A DNA stretch of 64,000 bases from Kosakonia cowanii JCM 10956 = DSM 18146 (lineage in GTDB: Bacteria; Pseudomonadota; Gammaproteobacteria; Enterobacterales; Enterobacteriaceae), in assembly GCF_001975225.1 (NCBI RefSeq), contig NZ_CP019445.1, positions 3,410,001 through 3,474,000 of the forward strand, given 5' to 3'. Below the pieces are notes generated by a model, which was given only the letters and a program-made list of their open reading frames with translations, ran no database searches and was not told the origin of the DNA. This document shows positions 44,126 through 53,727 of this stretch, piece after piece. Position 1 is the first letter of the stretch. Each line of letters starts with the position of its first letter. Position numbers and translations under genes: made by a program.

Positions 44126-46669
44126 ATGTCATCAGAAAAACCATCACAAAGCATAAATGCACAGCCTGAAGATATCCGTACCGGCGTCACTGTACATGGA
44201 GCCAGGACGCATAACCTCCGGGACGTTTCGTTCACATTTCCCCGTGATGCCATGGTGGTTTTTACCGGGATATCCGGATCGGGTAAATCCTCCCTGGCGT
44301 TTGACACACTCTACGCCGAAGCGCAGCGACGGTTTATGGAGTCCGTCGCGCCGCACGCGCGGCGCCTGATTGAGCAGGCTTCGGCACCGGATGTGGACAG
44401 CATAGACGGGTTGCCGCCTGCCGTAGCCCTGCAGCAGAGCCGGGCCGGCGCGCAGGAACGCTCAACGGTCGGTAGCCTGACGCGGATCTCCGTCACCCTC
44501 AGGCTGCTGTTTTCCCGCGCCGGCCTCCATCCCGCCGACATCCCGTTCCTGCCGGCAGAGGCCTTCTCGCCCAATAATCCTCAGGGCGCCTGCCCTGCCT
44601 GTCAGGGCATGGGCATGGTGCATGAAGTTAAGGCCGACGCGCTTGTCCCTGACGGGTTGCTTAGCATCCGCGAAGGGGCGATAGCCTCCTGGCCCAACGG
44701 CTGGCAGGCAAAAAACCTGCGCTCAATTCTTGATTCGCTGGGCTACGACATCGATGCCCCGTGGAATACGCTGGCTGAAAAAGATCGGGAATGGATCCTC
44801 TTCACCGACGAACAGCCGTCAGTGCCGATTTTTATGGGGCTGAATGCGGAGCAGCGCCGGGAGGCGATCGCGGCAGGCACCGAGCCCGCCTATACCGGTA
44901 CCTATACCAGTGCCAGAAAATATCTTCTGCAGAGCTATTCGGGCGGTAAGGAGTCAGTGAAAAAACGCCTCTCCCGCTTCATTACCGTGGCGCCATGCAA
45001 CGAATGCCACGGCAAGCGGCTAAACCGCAATGCCCTGGCTTATACCTTTGCGGGCCACGATATTGCTGAAATGGGTGAGCTGACGATAACGCAGTTGAAG
45101 GCATTGCTTTTACCCTTTGCCGAAGGCCGTTCACTGAATATGCCTGGCGAAGCCGCGCTACGGGAGGCCGTCATCAGGATGACGGCCGATATCTGCGGCC
45201 GCCTCGACCAGCTCGAAAGGCTGGGCCTCGGCCACCTCTCTCTCGGTCGCCGGACTACCATGCTCTCGTCCGGTGAGCTGCAGCGTATCCGACTGGCCAC
45301 GCAGCTTATCTCTCGCCTGTTTGGCGTGATCTACGTGCTCGACGAGCCCGCGGCCGGCCTGCATCCGGAAGATGTTCGCGCCCTCCTCCAGTCCCTGCGT
45401 CTGCTTCTGGAGGCCGGTAACTCGCTGGTTATTGTCGAACATAATCTGGACGTTATCGCCGAAGCCGACTGGCTCACGGAGGTGGGACCGGGTCCCGGGC
45501 GCCTGGGTGGTGAGATCGTTTATAACGGCGCACCCTCCGGGCTGGCACGAATTTCCCGCTCATCTACCGCAGGCTACCTCTTCGACAAACACCGTCCGGG
45601 CCTGCGTCGGCGTCGACTTCCCGAGCGCTGGCTCGAGCTTGAGAAAATCACCTGCAATAACATTCACGGGCTGGATGTCCGCATCCCTCTTGAACGTATG
45701 ACCGCCATCACCGGTGTATCCGGCTCGGGCAAGTCCACCCTTCTGGCCCGGGTGCTCCCGACGTTGCTTCAGCGACTAGACAAAACCCCGGAGGATGAGG
45801 AGTCAGAGGAAGGCAGCCTGGTGCCGGAGGTACAGGGTAAGATCACGGCAGGCGGGACCTCCCTGAAACGTCTGGTTCGCATCGACCAGAAACCCATCGG
45901 GCGCACGCCGCGCTCTAACCTGGCGACCTATACCGGCTTCTTTGATACCGTGCGCAAGCTATTTGCCGATACCGACGAGGCGAAAAAACGGAATTTTGAC
46001 GCCAGCCGCTTTTCCTTCAACCTGCCCGCCGGCCGCTGCCGCGCCTGTGAAGGACAGGGACAGATCACTATCGAACTGATGTTTATGCCTCAGGCAAGCG
46101 CGCCCTGCTCTGCCTGCGGCGGACGGCGCTACAATGAGGAAACCCTTGAGGTCCGCTGGCATAACAGAACGATAGCGGACGTGCTGGATCTCACCGTCGA
46201 CGAAGCCGTTGAGGTGTTCAGAAATAATGACACCATCCAGCGCTCCCTGGCCGCGCTTGCCTCGCTCGGTCTCGGCTATCTGAAGCTGGGTCAGCCCGCC
46301 ACCGAACTGTCCGGTGGCGAATGCCAGCGCATTAAGCTCGCCTGGGAACTGCAGCGCGTACAGCGGGGTAAAACGCTCTATCTGCTGGACGAGCCCTCCA
46401 CGGGGCTGCATCCGGCGGATATGGACAAGCTGATGCGGGTTCTCGACAGGTTGGTTCAGCGCGGCGATACGGTGGTCATGGCGGAGCACGATATGCGCAT
46501 TGCCGCAGAAGCCGACTGGGTTCTCGATCTCGGTCCCGGCTCGGGCGAAAACGGCGGACGTATTATTGCGGCCGGCACGCCGGAAGAGGTCAGCCGCAGT
46601 AAACACAGCCTCACTGCGCCCTGGCTGGCGGCCAGACTAAAAAAAAGGAATGGCGATCCTGACGAGTAA
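44126..46669 (+). CDS. UvrA-like excinuclease paralogue
   Basis: 847 residues with two ABC modules. Module 1 has Walker A GISGSGKSS and a weakened signature LSSGELQR. Its Walker B is YVLDEPAAGLHP. Module 2 has GVSGSGKST, LSGGECQRIKLAWEL and LLDEPSTGLHP. Zinc-binding cysteine pairs (CPACQGMG, CNECHGKR, CRACEGQG, CSACGGRR) are present. It is about 90 residues shorter than UvrA, and the part that carries the UvrB-binding domain is reduced. It resembles the UvrA2 class linked to drug-adduct tolerance. It is followed by an AlkB-like gene on the same strand, suggesting a nucleic-acid damage or export role. Confidence 0.85.
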   Translation: MSSEKPSQSINAQPEDIRTGVTVHGARTHNLRDVSFTFPRDAMVVFTGISGSGKSSLAFDTLYAEAQRRFMESVAPHARRLIEQASAPDVDSIDGLPPAVALQQSRAGAQERSTVGSLTRISVTLRLLFSRAGLHPADIPFLPAEAFSPNNPQGACPACQGMGMVHEVKADALVPDGLLSIREGAIASWPNGWQAKNLRSILDSLGYDIDAPWNTLAEKDREWILFTDEQPSVPIFMGLNAEQRREAIAAGTEPAYTGTYTSARKYLLQSYSGGKESVKKRLSRFITVAPCNECHGKRLNRNALAYTFAGHDIAEMGELTITQLKALLLPFAEGRSLNMPGEAALREAVIRMTADICGRLDQLERLGLGHLSLGRRTTMLSSGELQRIRLATQLISRLFGVIYVLDEPAAGLHPEDVRALLQSLRLLLEAGNSLVIVEHNLDVIAEADWLTEVGPGPGRLGGEIVYNGAPSGLARISRSSTAGYLFDKHRPGLRRRRLPERWLELEKITCNNIHGLDVRIPLERMTAITGVSGSGKSTLLARVLPTLLQRLDKTPEDEESEEGSLVPEVQGKITAGGTSLKRLVRIDQKPIGRTPRSNLATYTGFFDTVRKLFADTDEAKKRNFDASRFSFNLPAGRCRACEGQGQITIELMFMPQASAPCSACGGRRYNEETLEVRWHNRTIADVLDLTVDEAVEVFRNNDTIQRSLAALASLGLGYLKLGQPATELSGGECQRIKLAWELQRVQRGKTLYLLDEPSTGLHPADMDKLMRVLDRLVQRGDTVVMAEHDMRIAAEADWVLDLGPGSGENGGRIIAAGTPEEVSRSKHSLTAPWLAARLKKRNGDPDE

Positions 46670-46704
46670 TACCGGTCAGGTTTAGTGATGGTTTCGGAGG
46701 ATAC

Positions 46705-47292
46705 ATGCAGTTTGATTTGTTTGCAGACGAAGCGCTGCCCTCCATCCCGGGGCTGATTTATCAGGCCGATTTTCTCACCCCGGAAGAAGAGAAAGGCCTG
46801 CTGGAGATTATCGCCACGCTGCCTCTCATGCCTGCACGGTATAAAGAGTATGAATCAAAAGTCCGCATTCTCAGCTTCGGCGGGCTTTACGATTTCAACA
46901 CGCATACCGTCAAGTCCAGTCCGGCGCTTGATGCACGTCTGGTTCCGCTGCGAAACCGCGTCGCCGACTGGCTGAGGATTGAGCACGGGGCGATTTCTCA
47001 TCTGCTCGTCACTGAATACCTGCCCGGCACGCAACTGGGATGGCACCGCGATGTCCCGGTCTATGAAACCATCGTCGGTATTTCCTTGGGCAACCCGGCA
47101 ACGATCCGCTTCAGGCCCTGGCCGCCCGACGTGCTGACAAGCCGCCGGGCGGTCAGCCTTGAAGTAATGCCCCGCTCGATTTATAAGCTCGACGGCGAGG
47201 CCCGCTGGGGATGGCAGCACGCCGTACCCCCGGTGAAGTATCCGCGCTGGTCTATCACGCTGCGAGTGAACCGGGCGAAGCCGGGCCGTTGA
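46705..47292 (+). CDS. AlkB-like 2-oxoglutarate/Fe(II) dioxygenase
   Basis: 195 residues. The iron ligands are HRD in LGWHRDVPVYETIVGISLG, with a distal His in GWQHAVPP. The 2-oxoglutarate-binding arginines are in RWSITLR, as in AlkB. It starts MQFDLFADEALPSIPGLIYQ behind GGAGG, 35 bp after the UvrA-like gene. AlkB enzymes remove alkyl lesions from bases; the specificity of this branch is unknown. It probably forms a two-gene unit with the UvrA-like gene. Confidence 0.85.
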   Translation: MQFDLFADEALPSIPGLIYQADFLTPEEEKGLLEIIATLPLMPARYKEYESKVRILSFGGLYDFNTHTVKSSPALDARLVPLRNRVADWLRIEHGAISHLLVTEYLPGTQLGWHRDVPVYETIVGISLGNPATIRFRPWPPDVLTSRRAVSLEVMPRSIYKLDGEARWGWQHAVPPVKYPRWSITLRVNRAKPGR

Positions 47293-47306
47293 TTCCTCCC
47301 GCGCGT

Positions 47307-48185
47307 TCAGGAAAGGTGATGGTGGAAATAGTCGACGAATTCACGCAGGCGCGGCATGGCATGCTTGTTCGTGGGCCAAAGCAAGTGCAGCTGATACTCT
47401 TTTTGCACCGACTCCCCCAGAACCACGACCAGATCGCCTGAGCCGAGATAAGGCGCGGACAGCAGGTCGGGCATTAGAGCAATTCCGTGTCCCTGGAGCG
47501 CCAGACCTAATCGGGCGTCGGCACTGTTACATACCAGCCGTTTTGAAAAACTCAGGCTTCCTCTGTACTCCTCAGGAATGGGCCAGGCTTCCAGCCGTCC
47601 CGTGGTGGGATAGCGATACTGGATGCAGTGATGGTGCGTAAGGCTTTCGACCGAGTCGGGCAGACCATTTTTCGCCACATACGCCGGTGACGCTACTAGC
47701 TGCATATTGATACGGGCAACCTGCCGGGAGGTTAGCCTTGAGTCAGACAACTGCCCCACGCGAAATACCACGTCAAAACCTTCATCAATCACGTCAACGA
47801 CACGATCGCTGAAATCCAGCTCCAGATCGATTTCGGGATACGCCTCCTGGAAACCGCAAATCAGCGGCAGAAAAAAAGAGGTGATATTCGGCATGCTGAT
47901 TTTCAGCTGACCGCGCGGCGTGCCGGCTGCTGCTGCAATATCCGCCCTGGCCGCAGCCATTTCACTCAGGATTACCCGGCCTCTTTTCAGGAAAAGCTGG
48001 CCTTCCGGCGTCAGGCTCAGGCTGCGCGTGTTGCGGTTGAACAGCACGGTACCCAAAGCATCTTCAGTGCGCGCGACCAGTTTGCTGACCGCAGACGGTG
48101 AAAGGTTCAGCTGGCGCGCGGCACCTGCAAAGCTCCCCTTTTCTGCTACCTGTATGAAGGCTTCAATGCCGTTGAAAATATTCAT
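47307..48185 (-). CDS. LysR-family regulator (second related copy)
   Basis: 292 residues. MNIFNGIEAFIQVAEKGSFA, SPSAVSKLVARTEDALGTVL and GQLKISMPNITSFFLPLICG align closely with the LysR protein at 43010-43894, and the tail is HLLWPTNKHAMPRLREF. The two are clear paralogues inside one 5-kb stretch. It is divergent from the SDR gene, which is its probable target. The hydrolase after that gene may be co-regulated. Confidence 0.83.
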   Translation of the reverse strand: MNIFNGIEAFIQVAEKGSFAGAARQLNLSPSAVSKLVARTEDALGTVLFNRNTRSLSLTPEGQLFLKRGRVILSEMAAARADIAAAAGTPRGQLKISMPNITSFFLPLICGFQEAYPEIDLELDFSDRVVDVIDEGFDVVFRVGQLSDSRLTSRQVARINMQLVASPAYVAKNGLPDSVESLTHHHCIQYRYPTTGRLEAWPIPEEYRGSLSFSKRLVCNSADARLGLALQGHGIALMPDLLSAPYLGSGDLVVVLGESVQKEYQLHLLWPTNKHAMPRLREFVDYFHHHLS

Positions 48186-48342
48186 CTGTAAACCCGATCC
48201 GTAAAAGTTGTCCGCACAGACTATAGCAACAGACAGTTAATTCATGACAAACCTTCACTTCTGAACTGCATTTTGACGCATTTTCTTCCCCGGAAGCCAT
48301 TCCTATACTTTTTTTTCATTCAGACGACTCAAGGAGAGTGCT

Positions 48343-49125
48343 ATGTCCCATTCAGAACGTAACATCATCATTACCGGCGCCGGGAGCGGTATTGGCGCGG
48401 CAGCGGCACGGGCATTTTCAGAGTCAGGGGATCGCGTTCACCTGTTTGACCTGTCACAGGAGCGGCTCGATGACGTCGCTGCAGAGCTGAAAACGGTCAA
48501 AATCTACCAGGTAGACGTCACTGATGCGCATCGTGTTCGTGAAACGGTAGAAGGTATTGAAAAAGAGTTTGGTTCGGTTGACGTGCTGGTAAGCAACGCC
48601 GGTATTTTCGACGGGCTGGCCGGTATTGAGGAAACCTCATACGAACTCTGGCACAAAATCATCGAAACGAACCTGACCGGCGCGTTCAACATTATTAAGC
48701 CAGCCTCGGAGGCGATGGTTCGCCAGAAGTCGGGCAGGATCATCACCATCAGCTCCATTGCCGCCACGCGAACCTCACCGGATGGCCTTTCCTATGACAC
48801 CTCCAAAGCTGGCCTGGAAGGGATGACCCGCCGTCTCGCCGTTGACCTGGGAAAATACGGTATCACCGCAAACACGGTCGCGCCGGGCGTCATTGAAACC
48901 GATATTCTGGCCACCTCAGGAGAAATTCTCGGCGACCTGGCCGGCCAGGATTCAGGTGGCGACAACAGCGAATCCAACGCGCAGTTTCTTGAGACCGTCG
49001 TGCCTGCCCGTCGCACTGGTCAGCCATCAGAAGTGGCAGCCACCATTCATTTTCTCGCCAGCGAAGGTGCGTCCTACATTAACGGTGAGGTGATCCACGT
49101 TGACGGCGGCTGGATCGCCAGCTGA
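48343..49125 (+). CDS. Short-chain dehydrogenase/reductase
   Basis: 260 residues of the classical SDR type. The cofactor motif is TGAGSGIG near the N-terminus. NAG is in VSNAGIF. The catalytic Ser lies in ITISSIAAT and the Tyr/Lys in YDTSK. The end YINGEVIHVDGGW is typical. Acidic HLFDLSQ after the second strand favours NAD over NADP. It starts behind CAAGGAGAGTGCT. It is likely induced through the divergent LysR gene. The substrate is unknown. Confidence 0.87.
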   Translation: MSHSERNIIITGAGSGIGAAAARAFSESGDRVHLFDLSQERLDDVAAELKTVKIYQVDVTDAHRVRETVEGIEKEFGSVDVLVSNAGIFDGLAGIEETSYELWHKIIETNLTGAFNIIKPASEAMVRQKSGRIITISSIAATRTSPDGLSYDTSKAGLEGMTRRLAVDLGKYGITANTVAPGVIETDILATSGEILGDLAGQDSGGDNSESNAQFLETVVPARRTGQPSEVAATIHFLASEGASYINGEVIHVDGGWIAS

Positions 49126-49241
49126 TTCAGTCACATTCACTTCATTCGCTTACCCTGCGGCCTCCATGACTACGTGGAGAGCCGCACGCAACACCGGCCT
49201 GGGTCCACTCAGTGACAGGCCGATCATGCAGGAAATTATTT

Positions 49242-50182
49242 ATGTCCATATCCGATCTTACGCAGTTTCCTTCCCTGAGCGGCTTTGGCTCGGTCACGGG
49301 CGTGCCCTGGCTGGAAGCCGGCTTTGGCCAGACGTTTCGCAGTATTTATGTCGACACCGGATCCGTTGGTCTTCACGCGGTGGTGGGGGGACGCGGGCCA
49401 GCCCTTCTGCTTGTTCCTGGCTGGCCACAGAACTGGTACACCTGGAGCCGGATGATGCTGCCGTTGAGCCAGAATTTCACCGTTATTGCCGTCGATCCAC
49501 GCGGCACCGGTCTCTCAGACAAGCCCTGCGACGGGTATGACGCCGACACGCCGGCAGCAGATTTGTTTGCCCTGATGGACCGGCTAGGTTTCGCTGATTT
49601 TTACCTTGCAGGCCATGACGTAGGGATGTGGATCGCCTTCGCCATGGCGGCCACGGCCCCGGGCGCGTGCGCAAGGTAGCCCTGGGCGAGGCCTTTATTC
49701 CGGGCGTGTTTGAATCACCACCCATCGTCTGCGACGACGGACAGACCAATACCTTTTTATGGCATCACATGTTTAACCGTATTGACGGCGTCAATGAGCG
49801 CCTTGTTGAAGGTCGCGAAGAAATCTACTTCGGAACGCAGATGGATCAAAAGGCTGGCCCGCCGGGCGCCATGCCCCGTCACGCACGCGACTTTTATATT
49901 GAGATGCTACGTAGAGTACCAGGGGCACTTAAAGGCAGCTTCGATTACTACCGCGGTATCGATTGCTCCATCCCCCAGTACCGCAGTCATGCCGAACGCG
50001 GGCTGAACCTTCCCGTACTGGCCTTTGCCGGCGAACTGGCGTGCGGCGAAATGGTACAGCGCGAGCTGTATAAAATCGCCGGTGACGTCCGGTCGGTCAT
50101 CTATGAAGGTGGCGGGCACTACATACCGGAGCAGTTCCCGGATGAGCTGGCAGACGCGTTCAGAATGTTCTTTCTGACGTAA
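49242..50182 (+). pseudogene. Alpha/beta hydrolase (epoxide-hydrolase-like), one frameshift
   Basis: With one base added this is a 313-residue hydrolase: VPGWPQNWYTW (oxyanion), VDPRGTGLSDKP, nucleophile elbow GHDVGMWIAFAMAA (Asp as nucleophile, as in epoxide hydrolases and dehalogenases), and GGGHYIPEQFPDEL with the histidine. The frame breaks at a C4 run (49657-49660); C5 would restore ATAPGRVRKVALGEAF. The N-terminal part as given ends at 49679. It follows the SDR gene on the same strand by 116 bp. Catalytic residues on both sides are intact, so an assembly error is likely. Confidence 0.78.
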
Positions 50183-50322
50183 AACCGGATGACATTCCCC
50201 GTAGCGCCGTCAGCGCGTCGGCTAGGCTGCATCCCGTTTATCACAGGAGCGACGCATGAACGTTTAACGTGCAAAACGCTGCATTCTCAGAAATCATAAA
50301 CCGGTCACTCCGGGAGGAAGAG

Positions 50323-50679
50323 ATGAAAAGAGAAAGCCTGTTCAGATATGCCCGCGAACACTTTAAATCTGAACCTGAATATTTATGGAGTAACCTGCCG
50401 CACTATGCAGTGCTGCGCCATCACGGTGGCAAAAAATGGTTTGGTCTGGTCATGAACGTGCCCGGAACAAAGCTGGGTCTTAATACCCATGATGACGTTG
50501 ATGTACTGGACGTGAAGGTCAGACCTGAACACATCGGGTCGCTTCGCAGGAAAGAAGGCATTCTGCCCGCTTGGCATATGAATAAAGAGCACTGGGTGAG
50601 CGTAATCCTGGACGGTCCCCTCACAGCAGACGAGATCCACAATCTGCTGTCTGAAAGTCACCGGCTGACCCCGGCATAG
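50323..50679 (+). CDS. MmcQ/YjbR-family DNA-binding-like protein
   Basis: 118 residues starting MKRESLFRYAREHFKSEPEY behind GGGAGGAAGAG. The CyaY-like fold motifs of the family are present: LPHYAVLRHHGGKKWFGLVM, then VLDVKVRPEHIGSLR and GILPAWHMNKEHWVSVILDG. The family is widespread, and its DNA-binding role is suggested by structure only. It is the last gene of the accessory block before the ter locus. Confidence 0.8.
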   Translation: MKRESLFRYAREHFKSEPEYLWSNLPHYAVLRHHGGKKWFGLVMNVPGTKLGLNTHDDVDVLDVKVRPEHIGSLRRKEGILPAWHMNKEHWVSVILDGPLTADEIHNLLSESHRLTPA

Positions 50680-50968
50680 GATGCCAGCGCCGCCCGCGGG
50701 CGGCGCCCTTCCTCTTCCGGCGCGGCAACGCAAGTAACAGCAGCGTCAGATAATCATTACTCTCTTAGTTAAATGACATATTTGGTTATCCATCCAGACT
50801 CTTTGTTGTCTCAGCCTTCGCGCCCTGGCCGTGTTATTCCCTGCTCTACCCATACTACCGGTCGGCATTGAGGCAAACCTCATATCAGCCGACTGGTTAC
50901 GCGTTCCATACTCCATTGCGATCAAAGCGGCTTCTCTTTGCAGAAACCGCTTCACCGTTATCACCATA

Positions 50969-50999
50969 AAAAAAGCCGGGAGGATCCCCGGCTCTTTTA
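50969..50999 (-). terminator. Terminator at the end of the terZABCDEF operon
   Basis: On the minus strand GAGCCGGGG-ATC-CTCCCGGC is followed by TTTTTTT, just after the terF stop. The 290 bp before it (50680-50968) hold no gene that I can support. Confidence 0.93.
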
Positions 51000-51008
51000 T
51001 GCGTATTG

Positions 51009-52256
51009 TCAGAGAATCCCCATCTTCCTGGTCTCATCGATCCAGGGCCTGAACTCTTCCAACAAGTTGTCATAGAGTTTTTCGTCACTCATGGTGCCGA
51101 AATCATCCATCGCAAAGAAATCGGTGTTATCTACCCGGCGATCGGTAAAGTCATCAAGGTTTTCGAGAATGCCATAGTTCGACCCGCCAAGGCCGACGAA
51201 CTTCCAGAAGATCGGATAGTTTGCGGAGCGACGAATCGCCTCTTTAATCTCACGCGTCTTGCTGATGCCGCCATCGGTAATGAAGACCACGTAAACCGGC
51301 AGTTTGGACTCTTTGAAGTAATCGACGATCTCTTCCATCACCGGCGGCTCATTATTCACACCGCCCAGCCCCGGCAGGATCTCAAACATCGTACGCTTGC
51401 CGTTCTTGCGTATTGTCTCGATGTAATCGTCAAGATTATCCAGCGTGACGTTCGGGTATTTTTTATGTTTCTTGCCGAACGCCCACAGATCCATCTCGCC
51501 GTCATCATCAAACTGAACGGCAAGCACCGCGATGCGATCGAGTACAGCCTGGACGTTACCTTTGTTAAATTGCCCGCTCATTGAGCCGGAAGCATCAAGA
51601 ACAAACGCAACGCTTGCCTGCAGCGTATCCAGTTTATTCTTCGTCAGGCTGACCGTGGCTTTCTTCGCCAGGCTAACCAGCCGCGGCGATTTATCTTCCA
51701 GCTTTTTCTCGAGGCTTATGCGCGTCGGTGCCGGCGTTGAAGGCTGCGCGGCAGGCTGAGCAACATCCACACCATAGCTGACGGCTAATGGTTCAAGCCC
51801 GCCGTTAAAGCCCTGCCCCATTGCACGTAATTTCCAGGCGCTATTGTGGCGATAGACTTCCGCCAGAATGATCGCTTTTTCGCTGCGCCCTGCGGTTTCA
51901 ACGTGAAAATCCGCAATGCCCCGAGCCTCAATGCTTAACTGGCTCAGTGCATCAATGCTTTCGCTGCCGTCAATGACGACCGTGATGCTAATCTTGCTGA
52001 CGCTGGCGGGAACACGATCGAGCGCGATCGTTACGCTGGATTGCTGCTGCCCGAGCGCCAGTTTGACCGCGCCCTCCGCAGAGGTGAGATTATTGAAGAA
52101 GATAAAGTCGGCATCGCCGCTCACTTTTCCCCCGGCATTGAGCATAAACAGACAGGTATCGACTTCGCTCTTAAACCCTGCCCGTCCCGTGTAGTTGAGG
52201 TTCAGGGTGATGAGGTTCTCCGCCAGCGGCGTGTTTTGTCCCGGTTGTAATCTCAT
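51009..52256 (-). CDS. terF: Tellurium-resistance protein TerF (TerD domain plus vWA domain)
   Basis: 415 residues from the ATG at 52256 (behind AAGGACAAC). The N-terminal 170 residues form a TerD-type domain ([44 protein letters not shown]). The C-terminal part from about 215 is a von Willebrand A domain with the metal site DASGSMSG and FITDGG. In plasmid ter loci TerF closes the terZABCDEF cluster. A terminator lies between terE and terF here, so terF may be expressed at a lower level or from its own promoter. Confidence 0.9.
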   Translation of the reverse strand: MRLQPGQNTPLAENLITLNLNYTGRAGFKSEVDTCLFMLNAGGKVSGDADFIFFNNLTSAEGAVKLALGQQQSSVTIALDRVPASVSKISITVVIDGSESIDALSQLSIEARGIADFHVETAGRSEKAIILAEVYRHNSAWKLRAMGQGFNGGLEPLAVSYGVDVAQPAAQPSTPAPTRISLEKKLEDKSPRLVSLAKKATVSLTKNKLDTLQASVAFVLDASGSMSGQFNKGNVQAVLDRIAVLAVQFDDDGEMDLWAFGKKHKKYPNVTLDNLDDYIETIRKNGKRTMFEILPGLGGVNNEPPVMEEIVDYFKESKLPVYVVFITDGGISKTREIKEAIRRSANYPIFWKFVGLGGSNYGILENLDDFTDRRVDNTDFFAMDDFGTMSDEKLYDNLLEEFRPWIDETRKMGIL

Positions 52257-52425
52257 ACGTGTTGTCCTTATCAATAACCCTGCTCCCTGCCCTCAGACAT
52301 GCGGGTATGCCTGAAGCGCTGAAGCGGATTCATCTCTTTTGCGTCGTTAAGGAAGTGATAGCGCGGATGCCACAATAGCCATAAAAATTGTAAACGCGGC
52401 AACGCTTTAAATATAAGAAGCAAAT

Positions 52426-52455
52426 AAAAACCCCGGCTTACTCTCCGGGGTTTTA
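52426..52455 (-). terminator. Terminator between terE and terF
   Basis: ACCCCGG-N8-CCGGGGT followed by TTTTATTTG on the minus strand, 15 bp after the terE stop. The A-rich other side makes it a plausible bidirectional element. Confidence 0.9.
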
Positions 52456-52469
52456 TATTTTTATAGCGT

Positions 52470-53045
52470 TTAGATATTAACGCCGTGTTGGGAAGCAAGC
52501 GCAGCCAGACCGCCCGCGAAGCCCTGCCCAACGGCTTTGAATTTCCACTCTGCGCCGTGGCGATAGAGTTCGCCGAAGATCATTGCAGTTTCAGTAGACG
52601 CATCTTCAGAGAGATCGAAGCGAGCAATTTCAGTACCGTTGTCGTTGTTGTAAACGCGCATGAAGCTGTTGCTCACCATACCGAAGTTCTGTTTACGCGC
52701 TTCGGCTTCATAGATGGTTACTGCGAATACCAGTTTTTTGATGTCAGCAGAGACTTTGGTCAGATCGATTTTGACCTGCTCATCGTCGCCGTCGCCTTCG
52801 CCGGTACGGTTGTCACCCTGATGCTCGATTGCGCCGTCAGGGCTGGTTTTGTTGTTGAAGAAGATGAAATGGGCGTCTGACAGCACTTTACCGTCATCAC
52901 CAACTGCGAATACGGAGGCGTCCAGGTCGAAACCCTGACCGTCAGTTACACGTGCATCCCAACCCAGACCGACCATGGCGATATTCATGGTAGGTGCTTC
53001 TTTAGTCAGAGATACGTTACCGCCTTTAACGAGAGAAACTGCCAT
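52470..53045 (-). CDS. terE: Tellurium-resistance protein TerE
   Basis: 191 residues, a single TerD-family calcium-binding domain. It starts [20 protein letters not shown]. The acidic calcium loop is [26 protein letters not shown] is conserved, and the end is [16 protein letters not shown]. TerD and TerE are close paralogues and core members of tellurite/phage/colicin stress systems. AGGAGCTAAAA precedes the ATG. Confidence 0.95.
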   Translation of the reverse strand: MAVSLVKGGNVSLTKEAPTMNIAMVGLGWDARVTDGQGFDLDASVFAVGDDGKVLSDAHFIFFNNKTSPDGAIEHQGDNRTGEGDGDDEQVKIDLTKVSADIKKLVFAVTIYEAEARKQNFGMVSNSFMRVYNNDNGTEIARFDLSEDASTETAMIFGELYRHGAEWKFKAVGQGFAGGLAALASQHGVNI

Positions 53046-53072
53046 TTTTAGCTCCTGCTAACAGTTGTGTTT

Positions 53073-53090
53073 GGGCTGAATAATCAGCCC
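53073..53090 (-). other. Hairpin in the terD-terE intergenic space
   Basis: GGGCTGA-ATAA-TCAGCCC (plus-strand reading) is a perfect 7-bp stem in the 55-bp gap, without a T-tract. It may stabilise or process the transcript and so set the TerD:TerE ratio. Confidence 0.55.
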
Positions 53091-53100
53091 ATGTATGAGA

Positions 53101-53679
53101 TCAAGATGCGTTGATGCCGTACTGAGCACAAACGGATGCCAGGCCACCAGCATAACCCTGGCCGACCGCGCGGAATTTCCACTCGCCATTGTGACGATAG
53201 AGTTCACCAAACAGCATCGCGGTTTCGGTTGAGGCATCTTCAGTCAGATCGTAGCGCGCCACTTCAGTCTGGTTATCATCATTAACCAGGCGAATGAACG
53301 CGCCGGAAACCTGTCCGAAGCTCTGGCGGCGCGCCTGCGCGTCATGAATTGTCACTACGAAGATGATTTTGTCGACGTCAGACGGCACCGCATCCAGTTT
53401 GATTTTCAGCGATTCATCATCACCGTCGCCCTCACCGGTGCGGTTATCACCGGTATGGGTTACGGAGCCGTCAGAAGAGGTTAAGTTGTTATAAAAAATG
53501 AAATCGGCGTCACCGCGCACTTTGCCGTTAGCGGCCAGCAGAAAAGCTGACGCATCCAGGTCAAAGTCCTGACCATCAGTCGAGCGCGCATCCCAGCCAA
53601 GGCCCACCAGGACATTTTTCATTGACGGCGCGGCTTTACTCAGGGATACGTTCCCACCTTTGGAAAGAGAAACACTCAT
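53101..53679 (-). CDS. terD: Tellurium-resistance protein TerD
   Basis: 192 residues. It begins [20 protein letters not shown]. It has [12 protein letters not shown], the calcium loop [14 protein letters not shown], and [14 protein letters not shown]. TerD binds calcium and is the family's type member. The ATG at 53679 follows GAGGTTATTTT. It lies 48 bp downstream of terC in the same operon. Confidence 0.95.
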   Translation of the reverse strand: MSVSLSKGGNVSLSKAAPSMKNVLVGLGWDARSTDGQDFDLDASAFLLAANGKVRGDADFIFYNNLTSSDGSVTHTGDNRTGEGDGDDESLKIKLDAVPSDVDKIIFVVTIHDAQARRQSFGQVSGAFIRLVNDDNQTEVARYDLTEDASTETAMLFGELYRHNGEWKFRAVGQGYAGGLASVCAQYGINAS

Positions 53680-53727
53680 AAAATAACCTCTCAAATTGTT
53701 ATGGATTTAGCGTAATACGTGAGGGGA

